Below are positions 24,493-36,525 of a stretch of 64,000 nucleotides of DNA, one piece after another. Under the pieces are notes generated by a model, which saw nothing but the letters and a program-made list of their open reading frames with translations, made no database searches and was not told the DNA's origin. The stretch spans positions 1 to 64,000 of the forward strand of contig JAVGVS010000878.1 in the NCBI GenBank assembly GCA_032718565.1, in the 5' to 3' direction. Both the position numbers and the translations under genes were made by a program. Within the stretch, counting starts at the first letter, position 1; every line of letters starts with the position of its first letter. Source of the DNA: Distichodus sexfasciatus. Taxonomy: Eukaryota > Chordata > Actinopteri > Characiformes > Distichodontidae.

Positions 24493-25155
24493 TGTGACCC
24501 TCCACGGCAAAACCAGTCGCTTGTCGCAGATTTTCAAAATTGAGTTATGTTTTCATGAAAGGGCATAAATCAAGCTTCAAAACGATAATACCTCCATATG
24601 GAATGAATGGGACTTACATATGACTGAGATATCAACATTCAAAGGAGTCGGTTTCTCCTGTCACGCCAAGTGAGAAACGGAGAAATCTGCCTTGAAGTTG
24701 ACTATCGCCAGTAGGCGCACTCACAGACGCTGGTGCGGTCGCTGCTACGCTTACATTTATTAAATAGCCTACGCTTGCATTCATAATAGCCACACGATAG
24801 CCTTCCACTCTGGGCGTTAGGGTTAACTGAACGCGGGAGACGGAGATGGATTCGGAGAAATATCTTTCACGCTAGTCAACCAGTGATTTCGTAAATATTG
24901 AAGTAGAGCGGTCAAAACAGAAACTTTTAACATTCTGCTGGAATTGAATTCCTCACCTCAAGAAAGTCACGTTTTTAGGATGGAAAGGGTAAGTTTTTCA
25001 GCCAAATTGATTCACAACAGTACAGTATAGACCTTCCACTGTTTCAAAACACTGAAAACAAAAAATCCAACATTTTACCCCACGCAACATAAACGCTCGT
25101 TTTTCTCAGAAACCTCCGTTACGACAAGCGACTGGTTTTGCCGTGGAGGGTCACA
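24493..25155 (+). mobile_element. TGTGACCC inverted-repeat MITE, copy 2 (best preserved)
   Basis: Terminal inverted repeats of about 34 bp: TGTGACCCTCCACGGCAAAA at the left and TTTTGCCGTGGAGGGTCACA at the right, each followed inward by the CCAGTCGCTTGTCG/CGACAAGCGACTGG segment. Flanks are TA-rich (CATA and TATT), compatible with TA target duplication. The 663-bp body is non-coding. This copy is inverted relative to copies 1 and 3, because its right interior (aacctccgttacgacaag) is the complement of their left. Confidence 0.85.
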
Positions 25156-25171
25156 TATTTTCTTTACATAT

Positions 25172-25642
25172 ATACAAAGGGTGAAACAAAGGTAGGGGGA
25201 GAAAAGGGAAGAAAGGGAGGGAGAGAGACATATACATATATAGAGAGAGAGAGAGAGAGAATGAGAGAGGGAAAGAGAGAGAGAGAAATATAGAGAGATA
25301 TAGAGAGAGAAAGACAGAGAGGAAGGGAAAGAGGGAGAGAGATATAGAAAGAGAGAGACAGTCAGTGAAGGATAGAACGAGAGGGAGAAAGCGAGAGAGA
25401 CAAAGGGAGTGAAAGAGAGAGAGAAAGATGAAGAGAGAAAAAATATGGAAAGAGAAAAAGGGAGAGGTGAGACAAAGAGAGGGGAAGAGAAGGAGAGAAA
25501 ATGGGAGAGAGAGAGAGAGAGAGAGAGAAAGAAGGAGAAGGAGCGATAGAAGGACAGGAGGGTGGGAGGAGAGAAATAAGAGGAGGAGAAAAAGAACGTG
25601 AAAGAAAGAAAGAGGGAGAGAGAGAGAGAGAGAGAGAGAGCA
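25172..25642. repeat. GA-rich purine tract
   Basis: About 470 bp of interrupted GA/GGGA/GAAA on the + strand. It yields the long Ser/Leu/Phe frames on the minus strand (25075-25705), which are artefacts of the repeat. Confidence 0.95.
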
Positions 25643-25865
25643 TATGAATTCATAGTAGCAGTAGCGTGTACATGAGTGCATGTTGCTTAAATCTGTTTTT
25701 AACAAGATTTTATTTTTGATTAATATTATTGTTTAAATGTATATTAACATGATTAAATCAGCAGCAGCAGCAGGAGTAGTGTTGGTGTCGGTGTTGCTGC
25801 TCGAGTTGGGGGTTGTTGTGGGAGGTTTGGTGTAAATCCAGGTTTTGCGCTTCGGCGGTTGTTAG

Positions 25866-26192
<327 letters not shown>

Positions 26193-26489
26193 TAAGAGGT
26201 CGTGGAGATGCTGACCGAGACCGGTACCAAAACCTAGACCTGGTCCAGGACCTGAACCGGCACCTGAACACCGGGACCGGGACCTGAACCTACACTTGGA
26301 CCGGGACCGGTGCTCCAGGCGTTTGGGCTTAAACCGGCTTTGCGTAGAAACTTAGAGAAGTTGTGGTTCCGATGAGTGTGTCCTCGTGTTGAACAGTCGG
26401 ACAAGGACAAAAAAGACAAAGTGTTCCGCGTGTTACATCATTTTTTATTTATCATGTTTAATTTTGGGAGGAGGCAGCTGGAGCAGTCA

Positions 26490-27250
26490 ATAATTAACAT
26501 GTTTCTGCAGTCTCAAATAATGTTTGTGCAATGCAGTTGTCTCGGATATACAGCCTTTTATTTGGGAAATGTTAACAGTATTTTTGCGTTCTTGCAAATT
26601 GTACAAATTACAAATTATAGGGTTTAATTTGGGAATTATTGGGCCAACATTGTACATACACACGTACATAAAAAATCATAGAGGAGCATTTCGTAGGGGA
26701 GCATAAATAATACATTTTAATACCATTTTGGGTTCTTGCAGAATTATGGAACTTCAACTATAGATCATTACAGGCTTTTCATTGGGAATTATTGTGTATA
26801 CTGTACATATGTGTAGATGCAGGTGTGTTGGATAAATCGTTTAAATGGGAGAATGTCTAACAATAATTAATGCTTTAATAGTATTGTTTGCGTTCCTGCA
26901 GAATTATATAAAATGTAGTGTCAGTCAGTACAGGCTTTTAATTTAGAATTATTGGGCCAAATGTAAAATGTAAGCATAAAAATAGGAGAACTTCAAATTT
27001 CAGCTTAGATTAGATCTTGATTGGGTCGCTTTCATGCAAACTCAATAAGGTTGATAATGCAGTATTCTGCACAACGTTTCTGAGTGCTTAAGCCAAAAAA
27101 AAGAACAATAATTGTATAAAATGGTATAATAATATTTTTACAGACTTGCAGAATTATTAAAAATACAACTGTCAGACATTACAGCCTTTTAAATGGTGAT
27201 TATGGGGCCAAATTTGGCCCAATAATTTAAAATTAAAACATTAAAGTTAG
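26490..27250. repeat. degenerate tandem repeat downstream of the D4 exon
   Basis: A unit of about 150-250 bp recurs, marked by 'gcgttcttgca(g)aattat' at about 26582, 26727, 26887 and 27137 and by 'tacaggcttttaatttggga' or variants at about 26549, 26769, 26929 and 27179, often followed by 'attattgggccaaa'. The copies have diverged strongly. Nothing in it is coding. Confidence 0.6.
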
Positions 27251-28550
27251 AGAAGCTCTGGTTTGGATGTACCTGAGCATCTTGGGGCATCTGGTAGCAT
27301 CAGACAAGGACACAAAAATGAGAAGCTGGTCACAGATGTCTTTTATGCAAGTATAATGAGACGATGTTTGGAGCAGCAAAGAAAATTTTTTCATGAGAAT
27401 TGATAAGTTGTGTTTTGAAATGAGAAAGGCATGTTTTTAACTTTTTTGGCATCAGTCAAGTATGTTTTATGGTTCTTTGGCGCAGCAAAGTTGGGCTTTT
27501 TAATCTGGCTGGTTGTATTTTGTTGTCAGGAGCCGATGGTTGTGGCTTGACATTGTTCTTCTGCAGAATAGTTAAAAGTATTGATCAATGTGAAAGTGCC
27601 GTTGGAAGAGAAAATGCTCTCCTCCCGGCCTCTAGTGCATTACTGCGGTTTCTGGACGCTGCATAATTCGATTTTAGTGATTTACTCAGATTTTTTATTC
27701 ATTGGCTAATTTCTGGCATCTTACTCTAGCAGTCACATTAGCCTGGTTTTAGTGACTTTTAGTTGCTCTCACATGGAGAGCGTTGTGAGATTTTACTTTT
27801 CTAGCTCTAATTATGGCAAAGAGTGAGCCAAATTTAAAAGTAAAACATAACATTATGCTGTTCTGCAGTTCCACAATGCTCTTTGTTGTAGTCACACATC
27901 GTTTCAGGCCAGTGCATTGAGAGGTCACAGGGAGCAGTGATGATTAATATTCATTATTAAATATTATTGTTAGATTTTACAAACCTGCTAGGGCTGGGTC
28001 TCGGAATATGACATCACAATTGAACTGATCCATGAACAGATACACCTGTATATATATAGGAGTAATTCCGTGCATAAAAAACGAAGTAATTGCGTATAAA
28101 AACACATTAATTACATTATTGCAACTCTCATATGGAACGCCATCACACGTAATAACATAGTTTTCTTCCAGAAAGGCCAAAAGCAGCTCATTTCCTATCA
28201 TAAAAAACTCTGCAAGCCAATAAAACAGAAACTCTTTTTATTATTTCTAGTAGTTATATCTACAGTTTCAGCACAAATAATAAAGAAATGAATAATAATA
28301 TCATTTATGATGTGACATGGATTTGTTGGCTCTCAGTCTGACTTGCTTTTCATAATTTGGGCCATAAATGGGGGCCATTGATCTAAAGACTAAGACTAAA
28401 TCTAGGTTCACAAGCAAAATGAATGCAGTGTAGCAGAGTATCATACACAGAGCTCATATCATGTTCTCAAGAAGTAAACTGTGGATATTATACATAGATT
28501 CTTTCCTGCGTCTACCCAAGACAAGCTCAAGGTACTATTAGCTAATTAAA
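27251..28550. other. non-coding intronic stretch
   Basis: No exon or clear element seen. The 65- to 74-codon frames here have no exon signals or family resemblance. Confidence 0.4.
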
Positions 28551-28554
28551 TAAA

Positions 28555-28805
28555 ACACACGGAGCAGTCGGGTTTCTCTTTAAGTCGGCTGAAGATTAGC
28601 AGCACACTTACGCCGGCGTTTTCCCGTTGGAGCAGCGCGCGATTAAGCGTGAGTCTTTAATAACTTAAAGCTTCAGGTGACGCATCCCTCTTCAACAAAA
28701 GGCTTCCGGGTGTTATTAGCAGTCTGACACGGACGAAAGAAGAGATTAAACACAGCGAGAGCGAGGCGGCGGTTTCTCACCACGACTCGTCGTGACAGAC
28801 GCCAT
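28555..28805. other. CpG-containing single-copy block inside the intron
   Basis: Compared with its AT-rich surroundings this block is richer in G+C and CpG ('acgccggcgttttcccg', 'gcagcgcgcgattaagc', 'gcgaggcggcgg'), and it is free of recognisable repeats. A consensus donor GTGAGT follows 'attaagc' at about 28649. It could be a regulatory element or a non-coding alternative exon. No ATG-led coding exon is evident. Confidence 0.3.
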
Positions 28806-28826
28806 CATGCCATTAATCATACAAAC

Positions 28827-28872
28827 TACAGTACTGTGCAAAAGTTTTAGGCAGGTGTGAAAAAATGCTGTC
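28827..28872. mobile_element. solo terminal repeat of a Tc1-like element
   Basis: Reads 'cagtactgtgcaaaagtttt' and then 'aggcaggtgtgaaaaaatgc', almost identical to the left end of the element at 48616. No matching right end follows, so this is a truncated copy. Confidence 0.7.
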
Positions 28873-28949
28873 ACATTCATTCAAAAATCACATCATTAAT
28901 GTCATTCATATCAAATCGCCATAAATGACAAAAATATCATCTGACGTAT

Positions 28950-29480
28950 TTAATATCAAAATCGGTATCGGTCAAAACAATCCGGTGTCCTTCCGGCTCT
29001 ACAGACCTTTAGGGCAAAGTTTAGATGATCGGAACGAAACCAGTGTAAATCACGATATGATATTATTTAGATTCAGTGGACAACAATTGTCACAAAGTCT
29101 GATACGATACAATTTTGATACGATTCAGTTCAGATTTTGTATGGATTCAGGAACCAGTGATTGATATCATATGTTGATTTAACACCAAATCAAATCAATA
29201 AAGTGACTAAAATGTTATCTGACATTTTTATTCCTGAGATCAAACAAACATTTAAAAATCAATATCAAAATCAGTATTGGTCTGATATCGGTCCGGCTCT
29301 ACAGAGCACTGGGACACAGATATATTACTGAAAACCTGACTGAAATAAACCAGCAGTAACTAGGGGTGTAAAGCACAAGTTTCGTCAGGATACCAAATTA
29401 TACTGATTAAACGATATCACAGGGAACTGCTACGATACGATTCAGGAGCTGGCGATCGATATGAAACACATATCATATGC
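28950..29480. repeat. cluster of decayed GATATC-type element fragments
   Basis: Two 'atcggtcnnnnnggctctacag' ends (about 28965-29010 and 29265-29310) alternate with 'gtgtaaatcacgatatgatatt' and 'gtaaagcacaagtttcgtca' starts (about 29043 and 29370). This suggests head-to-tail copies of the family seen inverted at 8200-9215. Confidence 0.5.
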
Positions 29481-30186
29481 TGACTTAACGCCATCACTTA
29501 CATCCATATTAAACCACAAAGTCCCCAGACAAATCTCTACATCTGTCCTTAAAAATGAAATATAATAAATGTTACTCGCTACAATAACCAGCCCACATGT
29601 CTTATTACGCTCGTATTTGTGTGGAGCCCTGAGGGGTGAAGAGCTGGAAATGTCAAGTGCTGAACGCGTGCTGCACATATTAAAACACTAATGGGGAATT
29701 TTCTTTCAGCGGTGAATAATCTTATCTGCGGTGTATTTGTTTGCGTGTGACAGTTTAATTGTCTTATTGTCAGGGATTTTATGTTTGTTGTTTAATTGCT
29801 GACGGACGTTAAGTGGAAAACACCAGCCGATGTGCAAAAATCTGTGCAATTACTAGAATGATTCAGACTTTTTGTGGACAGGTAGTGTGTGTTATTGCAT
29901 TAATGTCAGGTAGAGGAACGTTTGAAATGTTTCTTATTTTTATGTGAAATATCGCTTTGCCTCTTCTTTGCTCCACTCATTTTGATGACAGGCAGTTTTT
30001 CTGTGATTCATCTTCTGTCCAAAGTGTGTTGTTATAAAAATATTTTGCACGCTGCTCCACGCTGAGCTCGGCCATGCAATATGAAGCCACTTTTATTCAT
30101 CAACTTTCAAGCAAAAAATCAAATTTACAGCCTCTGATTTGACAGATTATTACTGCTGTTGAAGCCTGAAGTAGAAATGCCTTGAG

Positions 30187-30365
30187 AAACTTGAGGATGT
30201 GGTACCTTTAGTTCTGGAACTTTAGGGGACTTTTTGACGACATCGGTTCCCAAATTTGCTCCTGGTGCCATGTTTGCTCAATGGAAGAAAAGAACTGATG
30301 GAACCGGAGCCTGAGTGGTGCTGGATGTGGCACCTTTAGTTCTGGAACTTTTAGTGCCGCATTTC
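30187..30365. repeat. tandem pair of a 'ggtacctttagttctggaac' element
   Basis: 'ggatgtggtacctttagttc' at about 30196 and 'ggatgtggcacctttagttc' at about 30327 begin two copies of one unit. A third copy begins at about 30767, preceded each time by 'ggagcctgagtggtgct'. A related segment may lie at 58045-58195. Confidence 0.5.
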
Positions 30366-30500
30366 TGGTACTGGTAAAGGTGACACTGATGTACTCTTCA
30401 GCAAGGTACCGTCCCCAAGCACTGCGCCCTGCAAAAGCTGCCCACTGCTCCCTCACGGATGTGTCAAATGCAGAGCTCGTATTTCGTCGTGGTGCACTGT
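30366..30500 (+). mobile_element. SINE body
   Basis: 'gatgtactcttcagcaaggt', 'accgtccccaagcactgc', 'gctgcccactgctccctcac' and 'tcaaatgcagagctcg' match the SINE family. The head is replaced by the preceding GGTACC-type element. Confidence 0.6.
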
Positions 30501-30734
30501 GTCCGTGTCTCGGTTTGTTCTTTCAGTTTTCACGCCGAACGCTTCGGGGATCGTGATCTTTGAGCATCGTTACGACCGGCCGTGTTGAAGTTTCTGATTC
30601 GCTTGTTTTTTCTGTGGTTCCACTCGGGGCTCGTGGGAAAGGTGTTTTAGAGAGTTGTCAAGTCAGATTGAGTGCTTGGCTTCGACTTGCGGCTCAGAGC
30701 TCATTAAAGATTAAAGAGGCGTTCCGTCTGGAGT

Positions 30735-30865
30735 GGAACGGGCGGAAATGGAGCCTGAGTGGTGCTGGATGTGGTACCTTTAGTTCTAAAACTTTTAGTA
30801 CCAGATTTCTGGTACTTTTTCTTTTTCAGTGCTGATTCACAAATTTGGTTCCAATGCCACCTTTG
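30735..30865. repeat. third copy of the 'ggtacctttagttct' element
   Basis: Repeats the 30187-30365 unit: 'ggagcctgagtggtgctgga', 'tgtggtacctttagttct', then 'ttagtaccagatttctggta'. Confidence 0.5.
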
Positions 30866-33175
30866 AGCCTAGTGGTGCCGCAGGTAGAGCTATAAAAACG
30901 TGAGACCGACGAAACCCAAACCAAACAGAGCCATGGCTGAAGCTGCTCCGCTCAAATCACCGTCTGGCCGATGTTTGGCAACACTTCGGTTTTAAAACAA
31001 GTTACTTTATAACTAAGCAAAACTAGTATTGACGCAAAGAAATCTCTAAATAAATCGATATCGAATCGGATCGAGAATTGAATCGGATCATGACCTTGTG
31101 AATCGGAATCGAAACGATTCAGGAAATCAGCAACGATACCCAGCCCTATTGTGAGTCGTATCTTCAGCCCATTTTTGATCCCACATCCATCTCAGTTCAA
31201 TTCAAATTACAATCACGGCTGGTAAATGTATGCAAATCTGTAATTCACGTCTCAGAAATATTAAATGTCATGTATTATTGTATCCAGAATCTCTGGTTCA
31301 TATCACAGCGCACTTGCCTCAGAATAAACTGCGTAATTTATGCAAATTGAAGTGTATTAGTTTTGCGTTTATTATTACGTTGGGATATCGAGGTTTGCAG
31401 TGAGATGTTTGTATTTTTCAAGCCCTGTAGATGGTTTATTTTTTATTTTTTATTTCCTCATCACCTTGACGTGAGGTTTGGGTGGATTTGTCATTTATTT
31501 GAAGTTTTATGGCTCATATTCGCCTTATCCGAGGATAAATGATGAAAAATTAACCCGATCTTGGAGACCGGCCGTGTTTTTTGGTTCTGTCATTTCTTCT
31601 GCTCTTATATGGCACCGTTTGCTCTGCCAGACATTACAGTGATAATTTAATCACACATCATTTTCTCCCTAATGGCTCGGCCACTCCTTCGTCTGAGAAG
31701 TTGAGCCATATTTCCAATTCTCCTCCTCGTCTCCCCTCGTTTAATCAAATTAAAGCGACACTCGAGACGTCGTTAGAATCACTCAAATTATTTCAGGAAT
31801 ACAAGTAATTGTCGCCCGATCGTAAATCAGGAACAGCTGAATGTGCCAGCGCTTTAGAGTCAGGGTTTCATTGAACTTTTTGGGCTCAAACGTCCACCTC
31901 GTGATTCTGCCCAAAAAAGACGGGACTGACTCTCAAAACAAGAGGATTGTAATTTGGAAAAATTGCTTCTGACTGGGTGTAGTAATAGAGCAGAAGTAAT
32001 CTGTGTATCATTCATTCATTAGCTGTTCACATTAAAGCCAAAAACCAAATTTGTTCATTAATTTATAAATGGGAACTAAAGGTGTGTTTTTCAATATTTG
32101 TTTACAAAATCAAAATGAATAAAGGGCCATTGTCTGATTTCCCATTTTGTGCTCAAATTAAAAAAAAAAAAAAAGGCACTCATATTCCATTATGATTTAT
32201 GGTTTACGATTCCATTAAAAGTATCCCTCTTACTGCCAGGAACACAACAAAGCTATCCATTTTTATGAGCAGTAAAAAAGAAAGTAAAAAATCCATTGTT
32301 TTTTATATCTTATATATTTTTTCTTGTGTATGTGTTTAATGCTCACGTCCGACTCCCACCACTTACATTTAATTAAAAACCAAATCAATATGAGTGACGT
32401 TTTCATATCTTTCATATATCTTTTTCCCTATAAAAGGTTTTGTCGACTGATTTCCAAATTCATTCACTGTTGCATTCAGTATTAAATTTGCAATAAAATG
32501 ATTATTATATTTACCACCACACCTTTAAAACAGACATGATTTGGTACAAAATATCAGACATCGGTTTCCTTTAATCCAGTAATAATCGATATCGGTATCG
32601 GCACTGAAAAACCTGTATCGGTCGAGCCCTAGTGTTACAGTTCAGGTGTAACCTCTTCAGCGGTACTGAGTGGTGCTCGATCTTGTGAGTGGCTGAGCTG
32701 ATACCAACATAGAGATTTTTATTGATATATCGGTATAACTAATTTGAAAAAAATTGAAAGTCGACCCCTATTTCAGTGCAAAATTGGAAAATAGTTTTAG
32801 TTTTGAAAATGAATTTGGAATTGTTTCTTTTTCCAGCTTTAAAATGAGTAACAAATCAACAAATGATACACAGATTAGAAACAAATTCAAGGACAATTCA
32901 CGGCGTCAACGCACGCCCCAGCAACAGCATCCCTCGTTGCCGCATCGACCTCGGAAGCTGGAATATCGTCTGACACAATTACAGGTGATGAAGGACGGCT
33001 TGCTTTTCACTCGGCTAATTGTTGATTAGGTTTCGTTGGAATGGCGCTCACCCCGAGCATCGCTGTCTCCGGAGATTCCGCTGTCCTCCAGCCGAGCTGG
33101 AACTCTGTGGAAATTTACAAGCTTCATCCGGCTACAGTCTGTTCTTTTTGGAGGATGTGGTTCTCTTTTTATTAT
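30866..33175. other. non-coding intronic stretch
   Basis: A non-repetitive part at about 31560-31830 with mixed composition could be a regulatory element, though nothing specific is recognisable. Around 32580-32770 two ends of GATCGGTCGA/GTCGACCCCTA type mark another decayed transposon. No exon is supported. Confidence 0.4.
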
Positions 33176-33184
33176 CTTTTTTAC

Positions 33185-33510
33185 TGTATCAATAAAAACC
33201 AATATTGATCGCTATGTCAATACAATCCGCTTTGTTGATGAAAACCAATATTGATTGCTATATCAGTAAAAATCAATATAATGATAAAAATCACTATAAC
33301 AATAAAAAGTTCTTTATTGATGAATATTACAGTATCAATAAAAATTGCTTTATCAATAAAAAACACTTAATGGAGAAAAACTACTTTTTGATAAAAATTA
33401 CTATGTCAGTAATCGTTTTAAAATGTTATATCAATAAAAAACACTACATATAGCAATTTTTATCGATATGTTTATATAACAATTTTTATCAATATATCAA
33501 TTTTACCTTC
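33185..33510. repeat. tandem 'atcaataaaaa' repeat
   Basis: Imperfect units of about 20-30 bp such as 'tatcaataaaaatca.tat', repeated for about 320 bp, with the inverse pattern 'tttttatcgatat' at the 3' edge. Confidence 0.65.
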
Positions 33511-34376
33511 ATTTGATCTGTTTAGTTTGAAATGAATGTAAACAGTCTTAGTAACACATCGAGGCACATTTCACGTTGTACTCATGTAACTCTGTATGTC
33601 TAAGAAAAATGTTTAATTTTGAATCTTGATTATCGTCTCACACAATATCTTCATACCTTTTAAAATGTGATATATTGTCCAGCCTTAGCAATGGAGAAGG
33701 TGCAAAACCGTCAGCGCTGTGGGGATTTTACTGTACTTTTGGCCACTCATATTAAGGAAATTTCTTTTCCTGCGTGGTGTGGAAACTGTACAACAGTCAG
33801 AATTTAAGTTTGGATCTGAAGTTAGAACGCTCACGAGTTCCAACAGCTCGAATTTTTAGCGATTTACAGGAGTTTTCCGCTGCGGAACACTTGATGTAAC
33901 GCACTTATGTAACACTCGAGCCCCGCCGCTGCTGCTGCTGCTGCTCCTAACTTTACTCTGCTGTTTAAATTAGAACTGGGTGCGAGCCGGGAACAGTTGG
34001 AGCAAGGGAACGTGAACACAGCGCTCATGTTGTGTTTCCAGGATGAGATTAGCACATGGATATCCCCATGTCGGAGTTAAAAAGGATTAACGCTTCCGAT
34101 AAACCGGATTTCAAGATCAAAAAGTGCAACACACATTAAATTGTAATATTTATACATTATATATACCTTAAAATTGATGTAATCACATTTCAACTGTCTA
34201 CTGTTCTCTATATAAAGTCCTTTCACAAAGAAATGTGTTCTTAAAACCCACTCACACCGTTTTTAACCAGGGTTTTCACTTTTCTTATTTGAGATTTGAT
34301 CGTCGGTAAGAACAGACGCCCAAGAGCGCTCTTATGCTCATTTTAAAGCAGAATATTGGCAAAGTAGAGTGAGCAG

Positions 34377-34902
34377 AACTTTCTTGTGCGCATGTGATAC
34401 TGTCTCGTGAGCACGCAATAACATCTCGTTTCCTTGTGATACTTTTCTCATAAGCGCACATTACTTTCTCCTGTACATCACTTTCCCATGAGCTTGTGCT
34501 ACTTTCTCGTGAACATGTAATACTTTCTCGTGAGCGTCGCTTTCCTGTGAGCACGTTACTTTCTCGTGAGAACGCATCCCTTTCTCGTGTGCGTCACTTT
34601 CCCGTGAGTATGTGTTACTTTCTCGTGAGCATGCAATTCATTTGTGAGCAAGCAAAAAGTCTTGTGAGCACATGCCACTTTCTCATGAGCATGCCATATT
34701 TTCTCACGTGCGTGACTTTCTCGTGAGAACGCATCCCTTTCTCGTGAGCATCTGTTACTTTTTCGCAAGCACATCTTACTTTCTCGTGAGCATGCTATTT
34801 TCTCACGAGCATCTGTTACTTTCTCGTGAGCACACACAATACTTTCTTGTGTGCATCATTCTCTGTGAGCACACGTTACTTCCTCGTGAGCATGCACTGT
34901 AA
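34377..34902. repeat. 21-bp minisatellite ('tttctcgtgagcatgtgttac')
   Basis: About two dozen imperfect copies of a unit near 21 bp, for example tttctcgtgagcatctgtta followed by c, with 17- and 19-bp variants. Because 21 is a multiple of three, several reading frames stay open on both strands (76-93 codons). These frames are by-products of the period, not genes. Confidence 0.9.
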
Positions 34903-35577
34903 GACAATGTGACGCATGCTCGCAGTAAAATATTGCATTTGTTTTCTCACTCTTTACGAGTGCCGTTGCTTTGGAAAGTGTTATTGAATTTAATAAAATT
35001 TTTTAATTAAAGTTATGAATCATTTTTATAAGAGTCATTTCCATTAATTCCAGCCCTGATAAAGATTCCTCTCCGCTGCTGAAATGTGTGTGTGTGTGTG
35101 AGTGGGAAGCTCGATTAGCTGCTCTTCTGAGCTTGTAGGTGTGTGTTTTTATGCGGAGTTGTGCTGTGTGGAATATGGAGATTTAGGATTTCTTTAACGT
35201 TGGCTTTGTGCAAACACACGTTACCGTAGCAGCGCTGCAGCTTTAATTAACACTCATTTGGGTCTAATCAGAGCCTGATGCAATCAATCTGCCGGGTTGT
35301 CATGCAGGCTTCTGATTGGTCGACACATTGCAGGTTCAGGGTTTCTCTTCGTCTCTGCATCTCGCTCCTGAAGTTGGACACAAAAATCTCTCAGTCCCCT
35401 CGCTGTGCCTTTACTCATCGTCTTCAAAGACTCTCCCGGTGAGCGGAATATGGAATGGAATCTGGAATTTTCTCTGCATGCACCCTGAAGCTCCTTCTCC
35501 CGGAGCGTCCCACGCTTATGAAAATATATCACAATATTGAAATAATGCAGATTTTTCTCAAAGGTGCCTTTCAGAGT

Positions 35578-36105
35578 CACACACACTCACACACACACCT
35601 ACACACACACACACACCTACGCACACACACACACCTACGCACACACACACACACTCACACACGCTCCTACGCACACACAGACACACCTACACACACACAC
35701 TCACACACACACCTACGCACACACACACACACTCACACACACACACACCTACACACACACACACACCTAAACACACACTCACACACACACCTACACACAC
35801 ACAGACACACCTACACACACCTACACACACACACACCTACACACACACACACACCTACACACACTCACACACGCTCCTACACACACACACACACCCACAC
35901 ACTCACCTACACACACACACACACCCCTACACACACTCACACACACACACACTCACACACGCTCCTACACTTACTCACAAACACTCACACACACACCTAC
36001 ACACACACACACACCTACACACACACACCTACACACACACACACACACTCACACACGCTCCTACACTTACTCACAAACACTCACACACACACACACACAC
36101 ACCTT
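35578..36105. repeat. CA-rich array with CCTA interruptions
   Basis: About 530 bp of 'acacacac' broken by 'cctacac', 'cctacgcac', 'actcac' and 'gctcctac'. The 252-codon Thr/His frame across it is an artefact. Confidence 0.97.
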
Positions 36106-36149
36106 TTAGTGGTGTTTTTAGTTGCAGCCTTAATATATGTCAAATACAC

Positions 36150-36200
36150 CGTATGTGTGTGTGTATGTGTGTGTGTGTGTATGTGTGTGTGTGTATATAC
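36150..36200. repeat. GT microsatellite
   Basis: GT/ATGT run placed about 50 bp after the CA array, so the two could pair as a long hairpin. Confidence 0.9.
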
Positions 36201-36500
36201 AGTATATCTGTGACTTTTCTTTTTGTGAAGTTGTAAGAAAGTAGATTTTTCCTTGATTAATTATTTTTCCTTGATTCTGATTTGTTCTCATATGAATACT
36301 GAGATGATTAAATCAATCAATACGACTGATGGTACGACAAATTCTTATTTTATTTCATTTTCTCACTGTGTTTTTCTCATGTCAAGAAACTCTCGCAGGT
36401 GTAAGCGTTGCTCCAACATTTTTCCCAGACTGTTGTTTGTGACAAAAACTTCCATTTCAGTCCATTCCACGCTCAGCCTCTCGTTCTAGCCAGAGCTCTT

Positions 36501-36525
36501 TGACGTCAGCGTTTCTATATATACT
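36501..36525 (+). promoter_or_regulatory. perfect CRE followed by a TATA-like box
   Basis: TGACGTCA at 36501-36508 is the full palindromic cAMP response element. A TATA-like 'ctatatatac' follows at about 36515-36524. A CRE close upstream of a TATA box is the arrangement of strongly cAMP-inducible promoters. Whether transcription starts here is unknown. No coding exon is visible just downstream. Confidence 0.4.

Noticed and set aside
25075..25705. Minus-strand frames of 184-192 codons rich in Ser/Leu/Phe
   Set aside because: They are readings of the GA tract on the opposite strand.
34377..34902. Coding minisatellite gene
   Set aside because: Frames remain open only because the unit is 21 bp; no start, signals or conservation argument.
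35334..35438. 105-nt open segment between CAG and GTGAGC
   Set aside because: The acceptor has no pyrimidine tract and the peptide has no recognisable similarity; considered chance.
35455..36213. Longest open frame of the window (252 codons, Thr/His repeats)
   Set aside because: It is the CA-rich array read as protein; no start context, exon signal or domain.
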